From Aplectana chamaeleonis (taxonomy: Eukaryota > Nematoda > Chromadorea > Rhabditida > Cosmocercidae): DNA of 64,000 nt. The position numbers were made by a program, and so were the translations under genes. The notes below the pieces were generated by a model. The model was given only the letters and a program-made list of their open reading frames with translations. It had not been told where the DNA came from and did not search any database. Location of the stretch: assembly GCA_029168955.1 (NCBI GenBank), contig JAPDOI010000131.1, forward strand, positions 248,001 through 312,000, written 5' to 3'. This document shows, one piece after another, positions 1 to 13,400 of this stretch. Every line of letters starts with the position of its first letter. Positions within the stretch are counted from its first letter, which is position 1.

Positions 1-3000
1 CACAACAACTGTTCCAAGTACGACAACAACGGTGCCAACAACCACGACAACTGTTCCAACTACCACAACAACGGTGCAAACAACCACGACAACTGTTCCA
101 ACTACCACGACGACGGTGCCAACAACCACAACAACTGTTCCAACTACGACAACAACGGTGCCAACAACCACGACAACTGTTCCAACTACCACAACAACGG
201 GGCCAACAACCACGACAACTGTTCCAACTACCACAACAACGGTGCCAACAACCACAAAACTGTTCCAACTACCTCAACAACGGTGCCAACAACCACAACA
301 ACTGTTCCAACTACCACAACAACGGTGCCAACAACCACGACAACTGTTCCAACTACCACAACGACGGTGCCAACAACCACAACAACTGTTCCAACTACGA
401 CAACAACGGTGCCAACAACCACGACAACTGTTCCAACTACCACAACAACGGTGCCAACAACCACAACAACTGTTCCAACTACGACAACAACGGTGCCAAC
501 AACCACGACAACTGTTCCAACTACCACAACAACGGTGCCAACAACCACGACAACTGTTCCAACTACCACAACAACGGTGCAAACAACCACGACAACTGTT
601 CCAACTACCACAACGACGGTGCCAACAACCACAACAACTGTTCCAACTACGACAACAACGGTGCCAACAACCACGACAACTGTTCCAACTACCACAACAA
701 CGGTGCCAACAACCACGACAACTGTTCCAACTACCACAACAACGGTGCCAACAACCACAACAACTGTTCCAACTACCACAACAACGGTGCCAACAACCAC
801 GACAACTGTTCCAACTACCACAACAACGGTGCCAACAACCACCACAACTCTTCCAACTACCACAACCACGGTGCCAACAACCACAACAACTGTTCCAACC
901 ACGAGCACAACGGTGCCAACAACCACGACAACTGTTCCAACTACCACAACAACGGTGCCAACAACCACGACAACTGTTCCAACTACCACAACAACGGTGC
1001 CAACAACCACGACAACTGTTCCAACTACCACAACGACGGTGCCAACAACCACAACAACTGTTCCAACTACGACAACAACGGTGCCAACAACCACGACAAC
1101 TGTTCCAACTATCACAACAACGGTGCCAACAACCACGACAACTGTTCCAACTACAACAACAAGGGTGGCAACAACCACAACAACTGTTCCAACTACCACA
1201 ACGAGGGTGCCAACAACCACGACAACTGTTCCAACTACCACAACGACGGTGCCAACAACCACGACAACTGTTCCAACTTCGACAACAACGGTGCCAACAC
1301 CCACGACACCTGTTCCCACTACCCCAACAACGGTGCCAACAACCACGCCAACTGTTCCAACTACCACAACAACGGTGCCAACAACCACAACAACTGTTCC
1401 AACTACCTCAACAACGGTGCCAACAACCACAACAACTGATTCAACTACCACAAAAACGGTGCCAACAACCACGACAACTAATCCAACTACCACAACGACG
1501 GTGCCAACAACCACAACAACTGTTCCAACTACGACAACAACGGTGCCAACAACCACGACAACTGTTCCAACTACCACAACAACGGTGCCAACAACCACGA
1601 CAACTGTTCCAACTACCACAACGACGGTGCCAACAACCACAACAACTGTTCCAACTACGACAACAACGGTGCCAACAACCACGACAACTGTTCCAACTAC
1701 CACAACAACGGTGCCAACAACCACGACAACTGTTCCAACTACCACAACAACGGTGCCAACAACCACAACAACTGTTCCAACTACGACAACAACGGTGCCA
1801 ACAACCACAACAACTGTTCCAACTACCACAACAACGGTGCCAACAACCACGACAACTGTTCCAACTACCACAACGACGGTGCCAACAACCACGACAACTG
1901 TTCCAACTACCACAACGACGGTGCCAACAACCACGACAACTGTTCCAACTACGACAACAACGGTGCCAACAACCACGACAACTGTTCCAACTACCACAAC
2001 AACGGTGCCAACAACCACGACAACTGTTCCAACTACCACAACGACGGTGCCAACAACCACGACAACTGTTCCAACTACCACAACAACGGTGCCAACAACC
2101 ACAACAACTGTTCCAACTACGACAACAACGGTGCCAACAACCACGACAACTGTTCCAAGTACGACAACAACGGTGCCAACAACCACGACAACTGTTCCAA
2201 CTACCACAACAACGGTGCCAACAACCACGACAACTGTTCCAACTACCACAACGACGGTGCCAACAACCACAACAACTGTTCCAACTACGACAACAACGGT
2301 GCCAACAAGCACGACAACTGTTCCAACTACCACAACAACGGTGCCAACAACCACAACAACTGTTACAACTACGACAACAACGGTGCCAACCACCACGACA
2401 ACTGTTCCAACTACCACAACAACGGTGCCAACAACCACGACAACTGTTCCAACTACCACAACAACGGTGCCAACAACCACGACAACTGCTCCAACTACCA
2501 CAACGACGGCGCCAACCACCACCACACCTGTCCCAACTACCCCAACGCCGGTGCCAACAACCACGACAACTGTTCCAACTACCACAACGACGGTGCCAAC
2601 AACCACAACAACTGTTCCAACTACGACAACAACGGTGCCAACAACCACAACAACTGTTCCAACTACCTCAACAACGGTGCCAACAACCACAACAACTGTT
2701 CCAACTACCTCAACAACGGTGCCAACAACCACAACAACTGTTCCAACTACCACAACAACGGTGCCAACAACCACGACAACTGTTCCAACTACCACAACAA
2801 CGGTGCCAACAACCACAACAACTGTTCCAACTACGACAACAACGGTGCCAACAACCACGACAACTGTTCCAACTACGACAACAACGGTGCCAACAACCAC
2901 AACAACTGTTCCAACTACCTCAACAACGGTGCCAACAACCACGACAACTGTTCCAACTACCTCAACAACGGTGCCAGCAACCACGACAACTGTTCCAACT

Positions 3001-5978
3001 ACCACAACAACGGTGGCAACGACCACAACAACTGTTCCAACTACCACAACAACGGTGCCAACAACCACGACAACTGTTCCAACTACCACAACAACGGTGC
3101 CAACAACCACGACAACTGTTCCAACTACCTCAACAACGGTGCCAACAACCACAACAACTGTTCCAACTACCACAACAACGGTGCCAACAACCACCACAAC
3201 TGTTCCAACCACCACAACAACGGTGCCACCAACCACAACAACTGTCCCAACTACCACAACAGCGGTGCCAACAACCACCACAACTGTTCCAACTACCACA
3301 ACGACGGTGCCAACAACCACGACAACTGTTCCAACTACCACAACGACGGTGCCAACAACCACGACAACTGTTCCAACTACCACAACAACAGTGCCAACAA
3401 CCACGACAACTGTTCCAACTACCACAACAACGGTGGCAACGACCACAACAACTGTTCCAACTACCACAACAACGGTGCCAACAACCACGACAACTGTTCC
3501 AACTACCACAACAACGGTGCCAACAACCACGACAACTGTTCCAACTACCACAACGACGGTGCCAGCAACCACAACAACTGTTCCAACTACGACAACAACG
3601 GTGCCAACAATCACGACAACTGTTCCAACTACCACAACAACGGTGCCAACAACCACTACAACTGTTCCAACTACGACAACGACGGTGCTAACAACCACTA
3701 CAACTGTTCCAACTACCACAACAACGGTGCCAACAACCACGACAACTGTTCCAACTACCACAACAACGGTGCCAACAACCACAACAACTGTTCCAACTAC
3801 CACAACAACGGTGCCAACAACCACAACAACTGTTCCAACTACCACAACGACGGTGCCAACAACCACGACAACTGTTCCAACTACCACAACAACGGTGCCA
3901 ACAACCACGACAACTGTTCCAACTACCACAACGACGGTGCCAACAACCACGACAACTGTTCCAACTACCACAACGACGGTGCCAACAACCACTACAACTG
4001 TTCCAACTACGACAACAACGGTGCCAACAACCACAACAACTGTTCCAACTACCACAACAACGGTGCCAACAACCACGACAACTGTTCCAACTACCACAAC
4101 GACGGTGCCAACAACCACTACAGCTGTTCCAACTACCACAACAACGGTGCCAACAACCACGACAACTGTTCCAACTACCACAACGACGGTGCCGACAACC
4201 ACAACAACTGTTCCAACTACCACAACAACGGTGCCAACAACCACGACAACTGTTCCAACTACCACAACAACGGTGCCAACAACCACGACAACTGTTCCAA
4301 CTACCACAACAACGGTGCCAACAACCACAACAACTGTTCCAACTACCACAACAACGGTGCCAGCAACCACGACAACTGTTCCAACTACCACAACAACGGT
4401 GCCAACAACCACGACAACTGTTCCAACTACCACAACAACAGTTCCAACAACCACGACAACTGTTCCAACTACCACAACAACGGTGCCAACAACCACAACA
4501 ACTGTTCCAACTACCTCAACAACGGTGCCAACAACCACGACAACTGTTCCAACTACCACAACAACGGTGCCAACAACCACAACAACTGTTCCAACTACCA
4601 CAACAACAGTTCCAACAACCACAAAAACTGTTCCAACTTCCACAACAACGGTGCCAAAACCACAACAACTGTTCCAACTACCACAACGACAGTGCCAACA
4701 ACCACAACAACTGTTCCAACTACCACAACAACAGTTCCAACAACCACGACAACTGTTCCAACTACCACAACAACGGTGCCAACAACCACAACAACTGTTC
4801 CAACTACCACAACAACAGTTCCAACAACCACGACGACTGTTCCAACAACCACGACAACTACTCCAACTACCACATCAACGGTGCCAACAACCACAGCAAC
4901 TGTTCCAACTACCACAACAACAGTTCAAACAACCACGACAACTGTTCCAACTACCACAACAACGGTGCCAACAACCACAACAACTGTTCCAACTTCCACA
5001 ACAACGGTGCCAAAAACCACAACAACTGTTCCAACTACCACAACAACGGTGCCAACAACCACAAAAACTGTTCCGACTACCTCAACAACGGTGCCAACAA
5101 CCACGACAACTGTTCCAACTACCACAACAACGTTGCCAACAACCACGACAACTGTTCCAACTACCACAACAGCAGTTCCAACAACCACGACAACTGTTCC
5201 AACTACCACAACAACGGTGCCAACAACCACGACAACTGTTCCAACTACCACAACAACGGTGCCAACAACCACGACAAGTGTTTTAACTACCACAACAACG
5301 GTGCCAACAACCACGACAACTGTTCCAACTACCATAAAAACGGTGCCAACAACCACAACAACTGTTCCAACTACGACAACAACGGTGCCAACAACCACGA
5401 CAACTGTTCCAACTACTACAACAACGGTGCCAACAACCACGACAACTGTTCCAACTACCACAACAACGGTGCCAACAACCACAACAACTGTTCCAACTAC
5501 CACAACAACAGTTCCAACAACCACGACGACTGTTCCAACAACCACGACAACTGTTCCAACTACCACATCAACGGTGCCAACAACCACAGCAACTGTTCCA
5601 ACTACCACAACAACAGTTCAAACAACCACGACAACTGTTCCAACTACCACAACAACGGTGCCAACAACCACAACAACTGTTTCAACTACCACAACAACAG
5701 TTCCAACAACCACGACAACGGTGCCAACAACCACGACAACTGTTCCAACTACCATAACAACGGTGCCAACAACCACGACAACTGTTCCAACTACCATAAC
5801 AACGGTGCCAACAACCACAACAACAGTACCAACAACCACGACAACTGTTCCAACTACCACAACAACGGTGCCAACAACTTCGACAACTGTTCCAACTACC
5901 ACAACAACGGTGCCAACAACCACGTTAACTGTTCCAACTACCACGACAACAGTTCCAACAACCACGACAACTGTTCCA
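1..5978 (+). repeat. PTTTTTV mucin array, 21-bp unit in a 42-bp higher-order repeat
   Basis: Two alternating 21-bp versions of the same heptad code (CCAACAACCACGACAACTGTT-like and CCAACTACCACAACAACGGTG-like) form a 42-bp period that continues from the window edge to about 5978, roughly 140 dimers. Most variation is silent third-position change; occasional changes give K, S, P, A, N or D inside the heptad. Larger blocks recur, for example the 4780-4930 and 5480-5640 stretches share the same variants, which indicates duplication of multi-unit segments. The unit contains almost no stop codons in any frame. Confidence 0.97.
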
Positions 5979-8900
5979 ACCACATCTATCACCACAGTGC
6001 CCACTTCAACTACTACCGTACCGACGTCTACTAGCACGGCAGCGACATCAACCACCACAGTTCCTACCAGCACTTCAACTGCAATGACGTCGACCACCAA
6101 GATGCCCACCTCCACTTCCACTACTACCGTACCGACGTCTACTAGCACGGCAGCGACATCAACCACCACAGTTCCTACCAGCACTACAACTGCAGCGACG
6201 TCAACCACCACAGTGCCCACTTCCACTACTACCGTACCGACGTCTACTAGCACGGCAGCGACATCAACCACCACAGTTCCTACCAGCACTACAACTGCAG
6301 CGACGTCAACCACCACAGTGCCCACTTCCACTACAACCGTACCGACGTCTACTAGCACGGCAGCGACATCAACCACCACAGTTCCTACCAGCACTATAAC
6401 TGCAGCGACATCAACCACCACAGTTCCTACCAGCACTACAACTGCAGCGACGTCGACCACCACAGTGCCCACTTCCACTACTACCGTACCGACGTCTACT
6501 AGCCCGGCAGCAACATCAACCACCACAGTTCCTACCAGCACTACAACTGCAGCGACGTCGACCACAACAACGCCCACTTCCACTACTACCGTACCGACGT
6601 CTACTAGCACGGCAGCAACATCAAGCACCACAGTTCCTACCAGCACTACAACTGCAGCGACCTCGACCACTACAGTGCCCACTTCCACTACTACCATACC
6701 GACGTCTACTAGCCCGGCAGCAACATCAACCACCACAGTTCCTACCAGCACTACAACCGCAGCGACGTCGACCACAACAACGCCCACTTCCACTACTACC
6801 GTACCGACGTCTACTAGCACGGCAGCAACATCAACCACCACAGTTCCTACCAGCACTACAACTGCAGCGACCTCGACCACTACAGTGCCCACTTCCACTA
6901 CTACCATACCGACGTCTACTAGCCCGGCAGCAACATCAACCACCACAGTTCCTACCAGCACTACAACTGCAGCGACGTCGACCACAACAACGCCCACTTC
7001 CACTACTACCGTACCGACGTCTACTAGCACGGCAGCAACATCAACCACCACAGTTCCTACCAGCACTACAACTGCAGCGACCTCGACCACCACAATGCCC
7101 ACTTCCACTACTACCATACCGACGTCTACTAGCACGGCAGCGACATCAACCACCACAGTTCCTACCAGCACTACAACTGCAGCGACGTCGACCACAACAA
7201 CGCCCACTTCCACTACTACCGTACCGACGTCTACTAGCACGGCAGCAACTTCAACCACCACAGTTCCTACCAGCACTACAACTGCAGCGACCTCGACCAC
7301 TACAATGCCCACTTCCACTACTACCATACCGACGTCTACTAGCACGGCAGCGACACCAACCACCACAGTTCCTACCAGCACTACAACTGCAGCGACGTCG
7401 ACCACAACAGTTCCTACCAGCACTACAACTGCAGCGACGTCGACCACAACAGTTCCTACCAGCACTACAACTGCAGCGACGTCGACCACAACAACGCCCA
7501 CTTCCACTACTACCGTACCTACGTCTACTAGCACGGCAGCAACATCAACCACCACAGTTCCTACCAGCACTACAACTGCAGCGACCTCGACCACTACAAT
7601 GCCCACTTCCACTACTACCATACCGACGTCTACTAGCACGGCAGCGACATCAACCACCACAGTTCCTACCAGCACTATAACTGCAGCGACAACAACCACC
7701 ACAGTTCCTACCAGCACTACAACTGCAGCGACGCCGACCACCACAGTGCCCACTTCCACTACTACCGTACCGACGTCTACTAGCCCGGCAGCAACATCAA
7801 CCACCACAGTTCCTACCAGCACTACAACTGCAGCGACGTCGACCACCACAGTGCCCACTTCCACTACTACCGTACCGACGTCTACTAGCACGGCAGCAAC
7901 ATCAACCACCACAGTTCCAACCAGCACTACAACTGCAGCGACGTCGACCACCACAGTGTCCACTTCCACTGGTACCGTACCGACGTCTACTAGCACGGCA
8001 GCAACACCAATGACAACAGTTCCTACGAACACCCCGACTGGAGCGACGTCAACCACCACAGTGTCCACTTCCACTGGTACCGTCCCGACGTCTACTAGCA
8101 CGGCAGCAACATCAACCACCACAGTTCCTATCAGCACTACAACTGCTGCTACTTCGACCACCACTGTGCCCACTTCCACTACTACCGTATCGACGTCTAC
8201 TAGCACGGCAGCAACATCAACCACCACAGTTCCTACCAGCACTACAACTGCAGCGACGTCGACCACAACAACGCCCACTTCCACAACTACCGTACCGACG
8301 TCTACTAGCACGGCAGCAACATCAACCACCACGGTTTCTACCAGCACTACAACTGCAGCGACGTCGATCACCACAGTGCCCACTTCAACTACTGCCGTGC
8401 CGACGTCTACTAGCACGGCAGCAACATCAACCACCACAGTTCCAACCAGCACTACAACTGCAGCGACGTCGACCACCACAATGCCCACTTCCACTACTAC
8501 CGTACCGACGTCTACTAGCACGGCAGCAACATCAACCACCACAGTTCCTACCAGCACTACAACTGCTGCTACTTCTACCACCACTGTGCCCACTGCCACT
8601 ACTACCGTACCGACGTCTACTAGCACGGCAGCAACATCAACCACCACAGTTCCTACCAGCACTACAACTGCAGCGACGTCGACCACCACAATGCCCACTT
8701 CCACTACTACCGTACCGACGTCTACTAGCACGGCAGCAACATCAACCACCACAGTTCCTACCAGCACTACAACTGTAGCTACTTCGACCACCACTGTGCC
8801 CACTTCCACTACTACCGTACCGACGTCTACTAGCACGGCAGCAACATCAACCACCACGGTTCCTACCAGCACTACAACTGCAGCGATGTCGACCACCACA

Positions 8901-10492
8901 GTGCCCACTTCCACTACTACCGTACCGACGTCTACTAGCACGGCAGCAACATCAACCACCACGGTTCCTACCAGCACTACAACTGCAGCAACGTCGACCC
9001 CCACAATGCCCACTTCCACTACTACCGTACCAACGTCTACTAGCACGGCAGCAACATCAACCACCACGGTTCCCACCAGCACTACAACTGCAGCGACGTC
9101 AACCACCACAGTGCCCACTTCCACTACTACCGTACCGACGTCTACTAGCACGGCAGCAACATCAACCACCACGGTTCCTACCAGCACTACAACTGCAGCG
9201 ATGTCGACCACCACAGTGCCCACTTCCACTACTACCGTACCGACGTCTACTAGCACGGCAGCAACATCAACCACCACAGTTCCTACCAGCACTACAACTG
9301 TAGCTACTTCGACCACCACTGTGCCCACTTCCACTACTACCGTACCGACGTCTACTAGCACGGCAGCAACATCAACCACCACGGTTCCTACCAGCACTAC
9401 AACTGCAACGATGTCGACCACCACAGTGCCCACTTCCACTACTACCGTACCGACGTCTACTAGCACGGCAGAAACATCAACCACAACTGTTGCCACTAGC
9501 ACTACAACTGGAGCAACATCAACCACCACAGTGCCTACCGGCACTACAACTGCAGCGACTTCGACCACCACTGTGCCCACTTCCACTACTACCGTACCGA
9601 CGTCTACTAGCACGGCAGCAACATCAACCACCGCTGTTGCCACCAGCACTACGACTGGAGCAACATCAACCACCACAGTGCCTACCAGCACTACAACTGC
9701 AGCGACGCCGACCACCACAGTGCCCACTTCGACTACCACTGTACCGACGTCTACTAGCACGGCGGCGACATCAACCACCACAGTTGCTACCAGCACTACA
9801 ACTGCAGCGACGCCGACCACCACAGTGCCCACTTCGACTACCACTGTACCGACGTCTACTAGCACGGCGGCGACATCAACCACCACAGTTGCTACCAGCA
9901 CTACAACTGCAGCGACGCCGACCACCACAGTGCCCACTTCGACTACCACTGTACCGACGTCTACTAGCACGGCGGCGACATCAACCACCACAGTTGCTAC
10001 CAGCACTACAACTGCAGCGACGCCGACCACCACAGTGCCCACTTCGACTACCACTGTACCGACGTCTACTAGCACGGCGGCGACATCAACCACCACAGTT
10101 GCTACCAGCACTACAACTGCAGCGACGTCGACCTCCACAGTGCCCACTTCCACTACTACCGTACCGACGTCTACTAGCACGGCAGCGTCATCAACCACAA
10201 TGGCTTCTACCAGCACTAAAACTGGAGCGACGTCGACGACCACAGTGCCCATTTCCTCTTCCACCGTACCGACATCTACTACTACGTTACCTACCACGGC
10301 CGTCACTGTGCCATCCACGATCATTACAGTTCCCCTGTCAACAACTACAACGCTTCCGGCTCAATGCTGTCCAGCAACTGGTTTATGGAGTGAGTGGCAC
10401 ACGGATCAGAAATGTTCTGATACATGCGGCTCATGCGCTCAACTAACTCACCGACGCAAGTGTCTGACAGATGTTAATGGATGTCCGTGCAC
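1..10492 (+). CDS. exon 1 (5' partial): Thr-rich mucin tract plus first half of TSP1-like module 1
   Basis: The reading frame runs in frame 2 up to about 257, frame 1 from about 258 to 4656 and frame 3 from about 4657 to 10492. At both changes a CAACAACC-type context has lost one C (ccacaaaactg near 251-261, gccaaaacca near 4653-4662). Apart from these, the mucin-sense frame has no stop over 10.4 kb. The last ~45 residues leave the repeat: a CCP motif at about 10365, then [18 protein letters not shown] and GCPC. The exon ends two bases after the final TGC (AC|GTATGT, donor at 10493), the phase-2 boundary used by most other modules. Unspliced read-through would end at a TAG at 10518-10520. The tract is near-pure Thr/Pro/Val with Ser and Ala added in its second half. 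Confidence 0.85.
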
Positions 10493-13400
10493 GTATGTTT
10501 TCCTGCTCTTTTCATCCTAGTGTTACACTGGCACTGCTTTGACGTATTCAATATTACAACAACCAGGCCTGTGCAAAACTGTTCCGTTTCCAGTTCCGTT
10601 TTCGTATTTCCGGTGTTTATTGAGCTGTTCCGTTCCGCTTGCGTTTCCGAGTTTTTGGGCCCGGAAACGGAACAGAGCAGTGTAACACGACCTATGATAG
10701 TTCGTCTAGGCATGGATTTTTGAAGGTTCCATGAAACTCCGACAATCACATCCGAGCTCTTGTGTCCAAGGAAATACCTGAGCTCGGTTGAGATCATCCA
10801 CGAAGTTCCAAAGTTTGTTGCTCTTCATCTTAGATTCAGTGGATTCATTAAAATTTCCCTCTTGTTTCCACTTTTTCGCTTATTTACCGCCACGACAGCA
10901 ACGAAATCGAGATATTTTTGCACATGCAGCCTGTCTTCCAGAAAGGAGTCTCGATGGAGACAGATGGAGGTGACCGCAGGCAGCGGCGAGGCTCGTGTGA
11001 GGTAGATCATAAGAGAATTTTTCTTTTTTGCGAAGGAGTTTTTTTTTCATTTTCCTGATTCCAGCTCTTGATATCCACTTCAATAGGCAAATCTTGTTCT
11101 AAAAAAGAAAAATTAGTCGCTGATCATGTGAAAATGGACTTCTGATCAGCCTTGAAGGAAACCTGGTGCAGCGTGGACTGCTTTCTGGGTCTTTCTCACC
11201 AGAGGTGTGCAGCAACAAAAAAAATTTTGGCAAACAGCAACGGCAAAACCCCAAGACGACCGGCGAAGTGCAATCGGCAAACGGCAATTACCGCATTCTA
11301 AATGACGGCTACATATAATGAGTATTTTCAGAGATTGCCTTTTCGGATTTGCAAAAGCGAGGCTTCGAAATCGTTGAATGTCTCGTAGTGACTTTATTTC
11401 AAATAAGTTCTAGTTTATTAACCGAAATCATTGGTTATTGAATGAGAGCTGCGCGCAATGAGAAGCAGCAAAGCGCAAGAATTAGACAACCCCAAATTTT
11501 TCGGTCCCTTCCGTTTCCGTTACCGGATTTCCGTTTCCGGCGTTTTCTGAGCATTTTTCTTCCGTTTCCGAAAATCTTGGAAAAGATCTCCGCACGGCCC
11601 TGACAACGACCCATTGGTCGATAAGTCACTAAGAGATATCAGCTAAATAACACAAATTTCAACTTGCGTGTATTTATTAGTAAGTAAAATCGTATGCCAG
11701 ATCCATAGCGAGCACATCTTGGCCGCTGATGCTGGCCCTACCATGATAGATGCTACCCCATGATAAAAATTACAACTTGGAGACAGGTTGTGATATGCCA
11801 GCAGGTAGCGGTGATTTGCATTGCGGTGTGTGCAGAATTTTTTCGATTTCGCAAATCCTATACTAACGTCCTGTTTTTCTTATGCTCTTATTCCGCATTG
11901 TCTGCAAGTTCTTTGTTTTAACATCATTTTCTAAAAGCAATAGTAATAGAAAACCATTTTTCATATGAATCCACTCGAAGTAAATAAATACGATAATAAC
12001 AACATTGCCACAAGCCTGCAGAAAAGCGCAGCGTACATTCGCGACTTACTGCTTGAGCAGCCTTCCCTTTATCAAAGCAAGAGTCACATATTCTCGGAAC
12101 TGTTTTTCAGAAAAAGAATTGGAAAGGTGTTGTTGTACATCCTTGTCTGAAAGCAGGAGCCCAGGTCGTGAATAACAAATAGCAACTCAAATCGAATGTA
12201 GACTGGTGGTACAACTATCTTTTGCGGAGAGTCACCTCTCCGTACCTCTCTTCTACAATGATTTACTCAGACATTCGCTGCATTCAATACGTGTCGAATA
12301 TGCAGTCAACTCGAAGACAAGGAGGTTTCCAGCACAGTTAGGGGACGTGCTGCTAGGAGAGCACGTGCTCCTATGATGTTCCAAAGTCCAGCAGGTGTCC
12401 CAACAAATGAAACGATAGATGCGTGCTTTTCAATTCAATTCTACGGCAAAACTATTTTCAAAAAAAGGAAAGTGTATGTCGCACTCCTGAGGCGGGACTC
12501 AGACGTTGGCAGCGTCGCCGGTTCAATTACCCAAGTTTGCGGTACTTGGCTCGCCCATGTGCTGGCGGCCTCAGAGGGTGCTCGGCGAGCTGGCCCAGTC
12601 GCATGTTGGTGCGCGTGCCCCGTCGTGTGTTGGTGTGCTGCTACGGTAGCGCTGAACTACCTTGCAGCACGTGCCTGTGAGATTAACTTTTGCAGCACAT
12701 GCTCTTGTGATGAAACTTTGCAGCACGTGCTGCTGTTTGGATCACGTGTCCCTGCAATAAAGCCTTTCGATGGGTGATGTCACTCGAGTTGAATGCATAT
12801 TCAACACGCAGTGAATGCGGCGGTTTTCTGAGTAACTGTCTATAACTGAACGCATCGGGTTAGAGGCACAGTGCACCCTCCGACATGAATTTGGTGATTT
12901 TTGTTTGATTGTGTAGCAGACCCTTCCTGTATAACACGTGCCAAATGCGAGATCTCAATTCCTTCAACTAAGCGAGATATAAGCCACAACCACAGGCCTT
13001 ACCTCCCTCTCTCACCACCACGGGCCCGGCCCCTACCAGATTTACGAACTAGATAGCGACTGAATGGATGGATGAATTCTCAGCATGTCGTCGTTCTTCA
13101 TTCCCTTTTTGATCTATCTCCTCATCCTGTTCTGCTCTCGTGCAGCGATTGCGAATGAAGAGATTTTCGCTCTCAAAATGCAGGCATTTACAAGGAGCCA
13201 TATCTCCTTTCGTAGGGGGCCTTGGAAGATTTCAGAGATGCCATTGTGATCAGGGAGTGGCTCTCTCCTAGATAAGCATCAAATCTGAAAAATAATTTTC
13301 TGGGTGATCTGTGCCTTTAAGAAGGGCGCAGACAGAGCCTCTGATGAGAGACCACGGGGGCAGACGAGGGCGCGAGGCATACGTAAGACGCCCCTCCCCC

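Noticed and set aside
32..3691. Plus-strand frame with [12 protein letters not shown] repeats as a separate protein
   Set aside because: It begins in the mucin frame and becomes the shifted frame only after the 1-nt loss near 257; it lacks the C-terminal cysteine module.
251..4662. Programmed ribosomal frameshifting at the two frame breaks
   Set aside because: No slippery heptamer with a downstream structure specific to these sites; both fit a simple single-base loss in a repeat.
228..10324. Long minus-strand open frames (VVVVVGT and [12 protein letters not shown] repeats)
   Set aside because: They are the reverse complement of the mucin arrays; a stop-free multiple-of-three repeat opens the opposite strand automatically, and they contain no domain outside the array.
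10493..10520. Normal gene end at the TAG at 10518
   Set aside because: It lies in intron sequence after a good GTATGT donor at the standard module boundary; the rest of the TSP1 domain is found in phase at 33940. Kept only as a possible alternative end.
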